Virus record (IMG/VR): IMGVR_UViG_3300044293_000613
Span: 1-64,000 of that record
Origin: a virus
Reading direction: 5' to 3' (one strand)
DNA: 64,000 nt
Shown here: one piece after another, positions 40,701 to 52,300 of the stretch
How the letters are laid out: each line of letters starts with the position of its first letter
How positions within the stretch are numbered: the stretch's first letter is position 1
Notes under the pieces: generated by a model
Seen by the model: only the letters and a program-made list of their open reading frames with translations
What the model was told of the DNA's origin: nothing
Database searches by the model: none
Translations under genes and position numbers: made by a program

Positions 40701-43278
40701 TTATACTCTAACTAGTAATTCTATCCCAGGCAATTGCCATACTCTAGTATCAAGAATAGGAGATACTATAACTTATAATAACTACGCTTATCAATATAGA
40801 AATAATTTATCTGAATCTAAGGACATTGGAATTACTTCTTTAACAAACATATCTTTATTAGATATTTTAGGTGAAGGACCAATAGAAGGTATTGTAAACT
40901 ATGAAATCAAACCGAGACCCGGGTATCAGAAAGGAGATATAGGATATAAAAATGGGGTTGATTTAGTCAAATATCCAGGTCAAAATTCCTTTATAAGATC
41001 TATTTATTGGAATGAAACAGCTCTTGCAGATGATACTTTTCCAAATCCAGGTAGTGTTAATTTTGATTTTATTAAGCTAAAATTTGATAATGCCGATTGT
41101 GCTCCTCGTCATGCAGATATTACTCAGTTATCCAATATAAGACTAGAAGAAGAGTTTTATTCAAAAAAAGCAGGAAATGGTATTTATGTCAATCATCTAG
41201 AATTTAGAGATCAAAATAATAATCTTTTATCTAGCTTCGCTAAATTACCAAGAAGATTGACTAGCACAAAAACTGTAGGCACAAGATTATTTGGTAAACG
41301 CAAATTCCAAGATAACACAGAGAGAAGTTATAAAAAATCTATTAATATTTTAACAAAAGATCTTTATGGATTAAGACTTCATATTAAAGTAATTAGTCTT
41401 TTTAAACAAATTGTAGACTTAAGAATTTTTGAAAGCGCAAGTGAAGCGGAATCAAACAGTGAAGGAGGTAGAATTGATCGTCAAAGTGTAACTTTTAACA
41501 TTACATTAAAAAGAATTGATAAAGGTAGTGGATCGGAAGGTTTTATTATTACCCCAATAAATGTAGGAGCAAATAAAACATCTTTACCTCTAGTGATAAC
41601 TGGCAGATTAAATTCTGGTCCGTATATTGAAACATTTGAATGGACAGGTTTGACTACGGTTTCAAATCAAAGAACAGTTGGATGGGAAATAGAAATAGAA
41701 CCAACATATACAGAACCAATAGACAATAATGTAGTGTTAAAAACTGGTATAGATTCAATTACAGAAACTTATAACGAGCTTTTAATTTTACCTAATACAG
41801 CAGCAATTATGACAACATTTGATGCTAGATTTTTTTCAAGTATTCCGCAAAGATCTTACGATACTAGATTATTGAAAGTCAAAGTACCATTAAACTATAA
41901 TCCTTATTCTAAAACTTATGATGGTATCTGGAATGGAGCATTTAAACTTGCGTGGACAGATAATCCCGCCTGGTGTTTTTATGATCTTTTAACGAACAGA
42001 AGATATGGTTTAGGTAAGTATGTAGACCCAAGATATACAGATAAATGGACTTTGTATGAAATAGGAAAATATTGTGATCAATTGGTTAGCGATGGAAAAG
42101 GAGGTCTTGAGCCAAGATTTACATGCAATATGCTAATCTCAACAAGAGAAGATGCTTATAAAGTTGTAAATGATATGGCAAGTATATTTAGAGGTTTAGT
42201 ATATTACAGTGCAGGGTTAATTATGATTTCTCAAGATAGACCAAAAGATGCAATTTATATATTTAACAATAGCAATGTCAAAGATGGAGAATTTACATAT
42301 AGTAATACTAGCAGAAGAGTAAGAAGAAATATTGCGCTTGTAAGATATAATGATAAAGATAATTTTTTTAAACCAGCAGTTAAATATGTAGAAAATAGAG
42401 AAGGAATTATTAGATATGGTATAAGAGAAACTGAAGTGAGCGCATTTGGTTGCACAAGCGAAGGCCAAGCTGAACGACTAGGAAAATGGACTTTAATATC
42501 TGAGAATTCAGAATCCGAATTAGTGAGTTTTGAAACAAGTTTACCTGCAATGTATTTAAAGCCTGGAGATATAGTGTTAATTCAAGATCAAAACAGGCAA
42601 AATAAAATTTTGGGTGGTAGAACATACGAATTAAATAAAAATTATGCAATATTAGATGTAAAATATGAAAATATATCTGGATATCTTCCAGTAATTAGCG
42701 GTTGTAAATTTAATATATTAACTCCCGCAGGTAATATAGAAATAGGAACTCCTAGTGGTAATTATCTCACAGATTTACAAGAGCAACAACAGGCTAACGT
42801 ATTTAAAGAAAGAGTTTTAAATGATATAGAATTTATGACTACAGAAGGCATGCAATCTGGGATAAATACATCTGTAATTAGAAGAAAACAGATACAAACA
42901 ATTAATTATAATATTGAAAATGATGATACTTCTAGTAATTCTTTTGGCGCGTATGTAAGTTTAGAAACAGGAATTAATTACAATGGCTATACAAAACTAA
43001 GCTTTGGAAGCGCAAGATTAGATGACAAAGAACACACATTGTTGCAAAATACAGTTTGGACTATAGAGCTTGATCCAAAAAAATATGATCATACAAAAAG
43101 TCCAAGTATATCAGGCAAAAGCAGTGCATCACTTTATCCTGGAGCAAGTCTAGAACCATATATAGATAGAACTCAAAAATTTAGGGTACTTGATATCGAA
43201 GAGCAAGAAGAATATAGATATAAAATTACAGCACTTCAATATGAGGAATCTAAATATGATATGGGAGATGATATATAA
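37759..43278 (+). CDS. tail tip attachment protein, lambda gpJ-like, interrupted by a Hint (BIL) domain
   Basis: In this 1839-residue protein the C-terminal half is gpJ: SLLDILGEGPIEGIVNYE, GNGIYVNHLEF, NPAWCFYDLLTNRRYGLG, LISTREDAYKVVNDMAS and GLIMISQDRPKDA, which form the hub of the tail tip. The first 835 residues are an added region that starts with CxxC (KKCKDCDP) and includes at least one He_PIG-type Ig domain (LPEGLNFNSSNNLITGTP). Residues 836-966 are a Hint domain at the boundary between the two regions. gpJ determines receptor binding in lambda. Processing would join or separate the 835-residue head and the 873-residue hub. Confidence 0.88.
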   Translation: MAKKCKDCDPNKYIEGVAYRGRNGHSFDGVYSYNDVGQPYDSNENPTTDMLANVSDMLDAYNPIFTSKFATGLSDSLNNPLYVKGIDKDRGFWFIWSFIDGIVAYNSPRSSVTAPAIISSGTTTAKLNQNFNFSIQTDKIPSILTYTNFGQFADQDSSDKLRFSKSLTNQSYTQTGENITITLSNNSIFTLGEFVFCKFISGSQNKHDSYQIIGATSTTITIRIPGSLTTSGSVDLYSFKYFNPSSTNNSLLKNKINYVGYYTGFINATLIGTTANYTSKKSLTIKSLSSDGTEPIYVTSNPTIHAFRGNSFVYQITTNLDISQYDVLMSRAQLDIINNLNLTWNSETKVIQGTINPQIDAELKTEAWTFEIRAKRGADVGNRTTFNLNILKGNLNASINFPGVPGAFTPYSLTGTVGKSFNSKLSIHNSNIVGISNLPEGLNFNSSNNLITGTPKHAGVFTSKISASNARGTNQGTIIFTFSPFEENNRPSGTTYPSEIQLLQNSYSVLRNNKITLRLRSKRTRMVSPQPPKPSEEIYFKKINKSEYNYIKQNNFPAPFSANYIYNANSPTVIFSLNSPHNFVVGTYLDVTFQANSSLKAGRFLITSIINNTTVEVNLGDKTSNKSTASETATVSSYVVALNGTDISNISFVPRDSLEAETNFWIYIIDTNTTDAFPIEIEGSYDISSILPAQIDGIGNACFAPQNSEAKGAVSTPFTQEIAVTASSLVKSAWSANPAENIPVISFNPGPNLEHQIIFLSGPLEVQTAFANQTLPKSGVKKYPNGVPTSNGTYTFFIRLFDTCTFNRVTSEFVLFLGTYTPRVGDVYVCTYRATCFTKKMRVNTPKGKINIDKLKIGNEVYAFDEDKNIHISKIIKIIDHNKISQPVFKVKLENGTVLESTLSHQFLDGDGNFKFLGEMKAGEYLFSFGKKVKILSIDQSHMEEVYNFEIDKYHTYIVEDIFVHNGGHAPRKNSYNYNANYTLTSNSIPGNCHTLVSRIGDTITYNNYAYQYRNNLSESKDIGITSLTNISLLDILGEGPIEGIVNYEIKPRPGYQKGDIGYKNGVDLVKYPGQNSFIRSIYWNETALADDTFPNPGSVNFDFIKLKFDNADCAPRHADITQLSNIRLEEEFYSKKAGNGIYVNHLEFRDQNNNLLSSFAKLPRRLTSTKTVGTRLFGKRKFQDNTERSYKKSINILTKDLYGLRLHIKVISLFKQIVDLRIFESASEAESNSEGGRIDRQSVTFNITLKRIDKGSGSEGFIITPINVGANKTSLPLVITGRLNSGPYIETFEWTGLTTVSNQRTVGWEIEIEPTYTEPIDNNVVLKTGIDSITETYNELLILPNTAAIMTTFDARFFSSIPQRSYDTRLLKVKVPLNYNPYSKTYDGIWNGAFKLAWTDNPAWCFYDLLTNRRYGLGKYVDPRYTDKWTLYEIGKYCDQLVSDGKGGLEPRFTCNMLISTREDAYKVVNDMASIFRGLVYYSAGLIMISQDRPKDAIYIFNNSNVKDGEFTYSNTSRRVRRNIALVRYNDKDNFFKPAVKYVENREGIIRYGIRETEVSAFGCTSEGQAERLGKWTLISENSESELVSFETSLPAMYLKPGDIVLIQDQNRQNKILGGRTYELNKNYAILDVKYENISGYLPVISGCKFNILTPAGNIEIGTPSGNYLTDLQEQQQANVFKERVLNDIEFMTTEGMQSGINTSVIRRKQIQTINYNIENDDTSSNSFGAYVSLETGINYNGYTKLSFGSARLDDKEHTLLQNTVWTIELDPKKYDHTKSPSISGKSSASLYPGASLEPYIDRTQKFRVLDIEEQEEYRYKITALQYEESKYDMGDDI
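40264..40656 (+). other. Hint/bacterial intein-like domain in gpJ-like protein
   Basis: Codons 836-966 (131 residues) mirror the gpI domain: Cys836 in TCFTKKMRVNTPKGKINIDK, GNEVYAFDEDKN, the block B region GTVLESTLSHQFL, and the C-terminal block YNFEIDKYHTYIVEDIFVHN followed by Gly-Gly. Size, layout and the VHN-G ending are the same as in the neighbouring gene, although the sequences have diverged considerably. No endonuclease domain is present. Confidence 0.85.
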
Positions 43279-46200
43279 TGAGCCAGTATCCCTCTAAATT
43301 ACCAGAAGCTTCTGTAAATTTAATTAATATTACGGACAATAGCAAAGGTTTTGAAGTAGTAATTAAACCTATTGAAAATATAGAAAATATAGAATCTTAT
43401 AGAATATATTTAAGTAATTATGCTTTTTATACAGAGCCAAACACAAATCCAAATCAATTTTTAATAAAAGAAATACCTTATTCGACAAAGGATGAATATT
43501 TTTATTATGTACCAAGAAATACTGGTATTCATTATTTAACAGTATTTTCAAAAAATAATTTAGGCTTTGAATCTACTGGAGTATTATTTTCTGAAGTTAT
43601 ACCAGTACAAAATCCAATTAATGAAGTGTTGTTGCATAATTTAAATTACTATTCTGATTTAATTTTATTGTCTGATAATATTAATTATTCTGGAGGAATG
43701 TCTAATATATCAGTTGATAATAAAAAAGAAATTACTGTATATACTCCATACGCATACTTAGCTTGGCAATTAGATACAGTCGCAGAGACAACAAACGATA
43801 TTAAAAAAAATTCTCCAGAGAACAATGAATATGATTTTACAAAATATTTCAAAGATAATTCAATTAATTTTTATATTAGAGTTATACCAGGTTTAGATCA
43901 AAATAGTGGCATATTAACTGATAATACTGTTCTTAGAAATAATTCTAATGATATTTATCGTATTACCACAGCTTGTTTAACTCCTAAATTAAGTGTAAAC
44001 GCTAGCGATTTACAAATACAAAAATTTAATTTAACAAAAAGTGGAGATATTATTTCTGAAGTAGAGATAAAAACTCCAGAAATTATTAGTGAAAATAATA
44101 GATATTTTCTTTTTGATTACGGAATTAATTACGACTCATATTTAATTAATAATACAATTCACGTTGAAGCTACTGATGATTCAAATACTTTAACTTTTAA
44201 TCCAGAAGTGCAAAATACAGGAGATTTTTTAAACGAGTTATTAACTTTAACTGGATCAGGAATTGGTCCTAAATCATATGTCAAAATATCTCAACCTGGA
44301 CATTATAATAATTATTATGTGTCTATAGAAGCCGTAGACGATGACGGAAATTCATCCGCAGGAGGAAATATAAATATATACGATTCACAAAGATATACAA
44401 ATGAAAAAGGTTACAAATTAGTTAAAGTTAATCATAATAAAATATCAAAAAATAATGTATTAAAAATATTTAAAAATTATTATAGAGAAGGCAACAATAA
44501 AATTGTTTTTGAAATTAAAGATTTATTACCTGTGCATGTTGGTTTGGATTCAATCATCATTTTTCCAAAAAAATATAGAGAAAATATAAATTTAGAAGAA
44601 CAAACCGAATATTATGATAAATATATATTTTTACGTAATCTAAAGAATATTGATATCTTAAATTTAAATCCTAATTATAAAATTGAATCTCTGGATGATC
44701 AAAATACTACTCATTTTAAAATAACATGCACACTCAGTACAGATAGTTTACTTGTAAATGATAATATATTTTCTATTAAATTATATTATTTGAACAGTTT
44801 GGAAGCACAAGCTTTAAACTTTTATACTAGATTTGCTGGTGTATCAAATGAAGCAGTATTTAATTATTTAAACACTACTGATCTCGTTGACAAATATGTA
44901 ACATTAAATAAATTTGTTAAAGATAATAAAAATTATACATCTACAATAGCTGCAAGTTATCAAGGGTTAGTATACTTTTTTACTCCAGAAAGTTATCCAT
45001 ATATTGCATGGCCTAATGAAGAGTATAGAAATACATATTTCAATAGAGATGGAGCAAGAATGCTTGATTTTAAAGATGATGGTGTTGCTTCTGGTCCTCA
45101 ATTTTTTGATTATTTTCCATTAGCGCAAGCTAGAATTAATGGTCAATTTCCTAATGAGAATAAATATAAAACAACATATAGGTGCTTAGATAGTTATAAA
45201 TATAATGCAACAACTAATTTTGTTAGTTTTGAGCCAGAAGATGTTCCTCCTAGTGGGGTTAATAATAATCCTAGTTATCTTGGAGCTTATGATCCTGGCA
45301 ATATTGGAGATTTAGAATCTCCAGAAACAGTAGATTTTAAATATGTTAAAGATGATTTAAAATATTTTGCAGCAAAAAATATATATTCAGTCAAATTACT
45401 AAGCGTAGGCATACAGAAAGAAGATGCTTATGCTATTGTAGAATTTATATTAGATATACCTGATGCACAAGATTTTATTGTGCAAGGCATATCTGGAACG
45501 GATACAGTTCTTGAAAAAGGCGTTAAAGAAATTAACGGCACAAATTATCATTATTTTATTGCAAAATTTGTTTCTTCTTGTGGTGTAGATGCAGATCCAA
45601 TTCTTAATGGTGAAAATATAGATGTTAAGAATATTGTAGATTCAAAGAAGATGATCTCTTTTGTTGTGTATCCTACAAAATTTAAGATTATCGAAGATCC
45701 ATCGGATGTGCCATTTTTTGGAGATTTTTATCTGCTATCTAATAGCATAAATAATAAAGAATTTAATTTATTAAAAATTTGTCCAAGAACATTATTAACA
45801 AATAATACTGATTGCGTAAAAACATGTTGCGTAGAGGATACAGATACAATTAATTTTAGATCTGAATTTAAACAATTTTTTATTATAAGTAAATATGTTC
45901 CAAATCAAACAGAGAGCAATTACCCTTATGGTAAGATCTGTGGTATGAATAAATATGTATTTGGATCTAGAAGTTGGAGATATTCCGCTTTTGATTATAC
46001 TGGTTCTAATATAACTTTATATTACAAGAAACCAACTGATTCGATTAATTCTCTCAATTTAGGCATATTATGCCACCCAGAACATAATGTAGGAATACAC
46101 AAGATATTAATATATTTAAAGCAAATTAATAATATTGATTCTATAACTTGGTCTAGTTCAGATTTAATAGATTCTTATACTTTTGAAGAAGTAATTAAAT

Positions 46201-46394
46201 ATTACTCAATATATTTAGATATACCAGATTTTGATTTCTCTAATAGAACATCTGAAATCTATGAGAAGATAATTAAAAATTATAATTCTTGGGTAAATCA
46301 AGGTCTAAAATTTGCAATAAAAATTATGGTTATAGATAATTCTGGTGATTCGATAGATCAAACTTTTATATTTCAAAATGATGAAAATTGTTAA
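43278..46394 (+). CDS. tail-tip/receptor-binding protein downstream of gpJ
   Basis: The 1038-residue protein starts on the last base of the gpJ stop. Its N-terminus (ASVNLINITDNSKGFEVVIK, then IESYRIYLS and VPRNTGIHYLTVFSKNNLGF) looks like fibronectin type III folds, which often extend gpJ-type proteins. The rest is beta-rich without a recognised family and includes several Cys pairs (KTCCVEDTD). By position it is the most distal tail protein and a candidate receptor-binding subunit. Its stop overlaps that of the convergent tape measure gene by the sequence TTAA. Confidence 0.6.
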   Translation: MSQYPSKLPEASVNLINITDNSKGFEVVIKPIENIENIESYRIYLSNYAFYTEPNTNPNQFLIKEIPYSTKDEYFYYVPRNTGIHYLTVFSKNNLGFESTGVLFSEVIPVQNPINEVLLHNLNYYSDLILLSDNINYSGGMSNISVDNKKEITVYTPYAYLAWQLDTVAETTNDIKKNSPENNEYDFTKYFKDNSINFYIRVIPGLDQNSGILTDNTVLRNNSNDIYRITTACLTPKLSVNASDLQIQKFNLTKSGDIISEVEIKTPEIISENNRYFLFDYGINYDSYLINNTIHVEATDDSNTLTFNPEVQNTGDFLNELLTLTGSGIGPKSYVKISQPGHYNNYYVSIEAVDDDGNSSAGGNINIYDSQRYTNEKGYKLVKVNHNKISKNNVLKIFKNYYREGNNKIVFEIKDLLPVHVGLDSIIIFPKKYRENINLEEQTEYYDKYIFLRNLKNIDILNLNPNYKIESLDDQNTTHFKITCTLSTDSLLVNDNIFSIKLYYLNSLEAQALNFYTRFAGVSNEAVFNYLNTTDLVDKYVTLNKFVKDNKNYTSTIAASYQGLVYFFTPESYPYIAWPNEEYRNTYFNRDGARMLDFKDDGVASGPQFFDYFPLAQARINGQFPNENKYKTTYRCLDSYKYNATTNFVSFEPEDVPPSGVNNNPSYLGAYDPGNIGDLESPETVDFKYVKDDLKYFAAKNIYSVKLLSVGIQKEDAYAIVEFILDIPDAQDFIVQGISGTDTVLEKGVKEINGTNYHYFIAKFVSSCGVDADPILNGENIDVKNIVDSKKMISFVVYPTKFKIIEDPSDVPFFGDFYLLSNSINNKEFNLLKICPRTLLTNNTDCVKTCCVEDTDTINFRSEFKQFFIISKYVPNQTESNYPYGKICGMNKYVFGSRSWRYSAFDYTGSNITLYYKKPTDSINSLNLGILCHPEHNVGIHKILIYLKQINNIDSITWSSSDLIDSYTFEEVIKYYSIYLDIPDFDFSNRTSEIYEKIIKNYNSWVNQGLKFAIKIMVIDNSGDSIDQTFIFQNDENC

Positions 46395-49300
46395 CGGCCT
46401 AAATCTCTGCCCTTAGAGCCTTGATATAATACTCCACCTGGACGCTGTTCTTCTACTATTACTTTTAATATCTGTTGCCTTAATAATTCGGCTAATATCC
46501 TAGATCTTTCCATAGTCTTCTTGAACTTCTCTTGGTCATTCATATCATTTCCTTCGCTATCTTGACTTTCATCTTTCTTATCTTGAGATGTTTGACCATT
46601 TTGATCAACATTAACGCTTATTGTTATATTATTTGTTACTCCGCCAGCTTGTGTTGTGTCGGTTACTGTAGCTTCAGTTTCAGTTTTATCTTTCATCTCT
46701 TTTGTTTGATCTTCTACAGTCCTATTTAATTGATCAAGAGATTTCAATAATTTAGTCATAGCGTCTACAAATTGAGCTCTAGAGTTATCTTGATTATTCT
46801 GTTCTCCGCCTAAACCAATACTAGGCAAACTAGTTCCTACTGGACCACCTTCTGCAAATCCTTGGACTTGTCCTCTATTTAAACGATTGAAGAAAAGTTC
46901 ACCCATTCTATCTACAACGTCTTTGCGTATAACATATTCTCCACCCATTAACATAGCTGGAACATCATCTTTAGTGGAAGTTCCTCCGTAAATCATTCCA
47001 CCAGTAGCTCTACTTGCCCAACTTGGAGTAATACCTAATCTACTTCCTGTAGAGAACCAATTACTAAAAGGGATTCCCGTAGAAGAACTAAATCCATAAT
47101 TTGCTCCACCAAAATTACCAAATCCTCCAAAATATCTACTACCAAATGCAAAAGGAGAAAGAGCATTAGGAGTTCTAGGAAACTTAAATGATCCAAGTTG
47201 TCCAGTTGTAGAACCTGTAAATCCTAAATAATTTAAATAATTATTAAATCCTAATTGACCATAGCTAGATTTACCCATAAAAGCCATTGGATCTGTACCT
47301 AATAATAATCTATTATAAGGTTGATTAGTATAAAAAGATGAAAATCTTGCTTGCAAGCCTTTTTCTAAATTTGTAACATTTTTTGTATCCATCAATGCTC
47401 CAACTGCTCTGTATAAATCTTGAGGCGCAAGTTCTTCTTGTTTTATTAAATCTGCTAAATTTTTTTGATATTCTTCTGCAAATTCTGGATCTGCAAAAGG
47501 ATTAAAGTCTTGTTTTGTCACTTTTTGAGATGATGGTAGACCTCCTGGCTTATATGCTTTAGGTGGTTGCATCATTGCTCTATTTGATGGTGGAATTCCT
47601 GGTTTTCCAGGATATCCTGGAAAACCATTTGGATATAAACGTTTTATAGCATCTGTTACAACTTCCCAAGGTTTTCCTACCGTTTCCCAAGGTTGAGGAA
47701 GATCAACTGGAATTTCTGGTATTGATAATGCTTGCGGAGCTCCGCGAGCATATCTACGAGGATTTTCATAAAGTCTTGATATTTGCGTTCTGGCAGGTAA
47801 ACTAGTTCCTGCTGTAACAACTGGTGGATTAGTCCCTGCTATTTGAGGTGTAGAGATTGGAAATGCTGGCATAGGCATAGTTGATCTTGATGGAAAAGGC
47901 ATATTAACTACACCTTGCGGACTCTGCATCGCTTTCTTTGCTGCTTCTGGTGTCAAAAATCCAAGATCTACTTGTCTTTGCAATTCTGGGGGTAAACCAG
48001 CTATAGAAACTTGTGGCATGGCAGGAAATGTGCCTTTTGGACCACCACCAGTTGTAGCTATACCTTCTGGATCTATACTTATAGGTAATGTAGATCTAGC
48101 TTGTGGAAGATAAGATCTAAGAGCTTTTGCAGTGCCTGCTACTTTAGTAGCATAAGCTCCTTCTGGCAACTTACCAGCATAGCCTTGTCTCGCTAAAATA
48201 TCAGCTCTTTTTGCAACATCAGTAACTCCTAGAGCTTCTTTGTATCTAGGCTTTTTCATGAATTGAATAAAATCTTCGGTAAATTCATTTAAATCTTTAT
48301 ATTTTCTGTATACATTTGGACTTAACTCTCCTCTAGCTCTTTCATCTGCATTTGCTGGTAAAGTTATAGTATCTCCTTTGTATCCTCCTCCAGCTTTAAT
48401 TCCTGCTAAATTAAATCCAAATCTAGCTAATTCAGACATTCCATAATCACTTTCAAGTGCAAATTGAGCTAGAACAGCTTCTGGTGTAGTTCCAAGTTTC
48501 TGAGCTATAAGAAAAGCAATAGGATAATTTTGATCAACAAATGCTTGTTTTTTTACGTCTGCTCCAGTCCTATATCCTTTAACTTTACCTCCAATTGCAT
48601 ATCTTCCAGCGGCAGCTTGACCAAATATTTGTTCGTATGGATTAGTTAATATTGGAGCGACATTACCTCTGGCATAGAATAATGGATCAACAGGTCTTGC
48701 AAACATCATAAAATAATCTTGAGCTGCATTTTGAGTATATGTTTTATAACCAGCAGGGGCACCCAAACCAACATTAAAAGCTAAACCTTGGTAAGTAGAA
48801 GATGGGGCTCCTCCCATCATTTGAAAACCGCCAGGGCCAAATCCTATTCCTCCTGCACCAGGTCCATACTGAGGTAATAATTGCATTTGTTTTGCGAATG
48901 GATCTCTAAACCCAGATAATTGACCCATTTCTACTTGTCTTTTTATTTCTTTTGTCTGTTCGTCTGTTAACCCAGGAATAGAAGTTTGCATACCGCTGTA
49001 TTGACCTATAGAGCCCATTACAGTTTTACCAATGTCTTGAAAAAATCCTAAAAATGTATTTCCTATACTACCACCACCCCCCCCACCCCCAAAAAGACTA
49101 CCTAAACCTGAACCAAATTTTCCAACACTTGCCATTGAACCAAAAAGTCCCATTCCAACTCCTAATAATCCTCCAATAAATCCTTGTGTTACTTGACGAT
49201 TATAAGCTGCCATTCTTTCAGAATTAATTCTATTCGCTTCTTCTTGAGCTTTCCTACGCATCTCTTCAACTTGACGCATTTGTTCATTATAGCTTGTTTT

Positions 49301-52300
49301 AAAATTACTTACTTGTTGCTGATAATTTTGCATTCCCATAAATCTTTCTGATCTTAATGCGTTCATAGGATTATTTTCATCAGTTATAGCTCTTGTACTT
49401 AAAAGATCAGAGATATTAAATCTACCTGTTAGCGCTGGAACATTAGCTAATTCTTCCGGAGCATTTACTGTAGTTTTAAATGCTTCATCTGTAAATGGTC
49501 TAGTTAGTCTTTCTCCTTGAACTCCATAAAAATCATATTGATTTACAAGCAGACTGTTAATACTTCCACCTGTTGCATAACCTCTAATTCTGCCACCTTT
49601 AGACAAGATATTATCTCCACCGCCAGGGAAAGGGTAATATCCTTGTTCGGCCATCCATTGATCAAATAAATCAAGATTACCAAATATTCCTCCTGCAACT
49701 CCAAGCATTTTGACTCCTGTCTTTAATAAAGGACTACCAAATCTTGTAATCTTATCTTGATATCTCATCAGGCTTTTTAATAATGGATGTTGTGAAACTG
49801 GTATAGCTTTTGTTGAATCTCCTACTAATCTTGCATATGGTTTCGCAATTTTTGGTAATAATACCTCTGGTGATGCCATTTCACTAGATTTAACGCCAAA
49901 TTGTATATTTTCTCCTAAAGCTGCACGTACTTTACTAGGATCAAAGGGAGAGCTTGTATCATGTAAACCTTGATAAGCACGAGCTCTTGCTTGCTGTAAA
50001 GGTTTAAGACGAACCCAGTCTGGAAGGTTTTTTGGAGGCTTAGCTCCCATGCCTCCAGCTGTTTTTGGATAACTCAGACCTTTCTCATCATCCAAGATTG
50101 AATATTTTCCTTCAAGATATTTAAATTGACTCATTGTTAAGTTTTTGCCTTTAAATAATGCTGGAGTTTTATCTTCTATACCAAAATTTCCATAAATTGG
50201 AGTCTGGGCAGGATTAACACCATAAAGTGCGGCTTGTCTTATACTACCTTGTTGAACACCTTTAAACATTGGTAAAACTCTAGATGGATTTGCTTCAGCT
50301 GCTCTCCCCCCAGCAGAAGATGTAATTGTACTACCATATTGTGAGCCTATTTTTACTCGAGGAGACGCCATCATTCCTCCTAATGGTTCTCCTTTAACTG
50401 ACACGCTAGGATCTGCTAACATAAATCCTCGAGCTACAGTATTTCCTGAATTAAATTGATTCCATGGTTGTCCATATTGATTAGCTGCCGATTGAATAAA
50501 ACCGCTTATAGTTCTATCTGAAATATCATATAAAGTTTTTAGCCTAAATCCACCAGCTAAAGTCCCAGGTATATTAGCTTTAATTCCACCTTGCAATCTT
50601 GTTATGCCATATAGTTGTTGATTTAGTTGTTTATTCATACTTAATGGCAATGATTCTGCGGTGACTTTTGCTCCAGTAGAATATCCTTTTATCATTCCGC
50701 CCTGATTAAGCATATTTAGAGCATTTATACCATATTTATTAACAGCGCTTTTTCTTAATACATATTCGCCATCTGTAAGCATAGCTGGAACGTCATCTTT
50801 TACTCCACTCCCGCCATCTACATAACCGCCACCACTATATTTTTTAATTAATCCTCCTTTAGCTTTGCCACCGCCAAATATACTATTAAATATACCACCT
50901 AATAATCCTCCACTATTATTTGCTGTGCCACCAAATCCGCCCCCACCAGTTAATCCTCCAAGAAGACTACGCATACCGATGCTAAATTGTTCTTTAATTA
51001 TCTGTTGTGAAATGCTAAGTGCCATGTCTCTAAATGCATCTTCAGCAGTTTTTGTTCCATCAAGAAATGCACCAAATGCATCTTCAAAACCAGTTTGCAT
51101 ATTTTCAGCAAGATTAGCAAAAGATTCATTAATTTTTCTAGCAGTTGTTTGGGCATTATCGCCAAATCTATCAAAGAAAGATGTTACAGGTTGAAACCCT
51201 TCTTGAAGCTTGCCCTGTTTTAATAAATCATTAAAATAATTTTGTCTTGCCTCAGCTCTTTCACTAGAAAACATTTTAGATGCATTTGTTTGAAAAGTTA
51301 TAGCATCAGATCTTAATTTAAGCTCTGCAAAAGCATCATTAACGCTCATAGTTTTATCTTTTACTTTATTGACAATCTCTGCGTAACTTTTTGTAAACTC
51401 TTCTAATTGTTTCATTCCTGTAGATGTATTACCTACTTGATAATATAAATCTGTATATTGTTTGGTAAAATCTTGTTCAAAACCTTTGCTAACACCAGCT
51501 TGAAGACTCTGATTAACATCTGTAAATCTAACTCTTTCTAAATCTCTTGGACTAATTGGTACATTTCCTGTTCTTCCAAGTAGTCCAGATAAACCTTCCA
51601 TAGTAGTGATATTTCTTGTTGCAGCAATTTGATTAATTTTGTTTTGTAAATTCTCATATTCTATTCTTCTATTTTCCATAGCTATAAAGGCTTCTATGAC
51701 TGGGGTAAGATCTCTTTTTCCTTCTTCTATTAAGGCTGTTAGAGCTTCTGCTTGATCTTTTGGTAAACCAAGAGTATTTATTCCATCGCTAATGCTAGCA
51801 ATTCCTTGTTTAGCATTTTCTGCAGCATTTTGAATCTTTCTAGCATCTTCTTGAGTCAATTGTTTTTCAGTTATAGCTTCATAATATGTTTCTAAAGATT
51901 TAGCTTGCTGATCTACCAAATTTTGAAATCTTATTTTTTGTTCTTTATCTAGTTCTCTGAATGTTTTATCTCCAGTTAAAAATCCAAATCTATCCATTAA
52001 TTCTGCTCTATCCATTCCTCCTTTTAAAAATGCTCCTTTACTTTCAGCAATGTTTAAAGTCCCTCTACTTTCAGCAAGAGCTAAATTGATTCTTTCTCTT
52101 AATTCTGCTGTATTACCTAATTGAACATATAAATTTTTTACTTCTTCCGCTGTCTTTGGAGATACCATAGCTATTTGGTTCAAACCGTCAACAATATCAC
52201 TATTAGCTTTTTGTATTAATCTAACTTTAGTTTCTGTAGATAAATCTGGTCTTTCTTCTAAAGTATTTAAAGTTTCTAAAGATGTATTTAATGTTTGTGC

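Noticed and set aside
49075-49095. Poly-C run as a phase-variable tract
   Set aside because: It encodes a glycine run inside the tape measure frame and a length change would destroy a vital gene. Simple Gly codon usage explains it.
50865-51194. Proline-rich plus-strand frame inside the tape measure gene
   Set aside because: Antisense of a glycine-rich stretch of the tape measure protein. No promoter or ribosome binding site.
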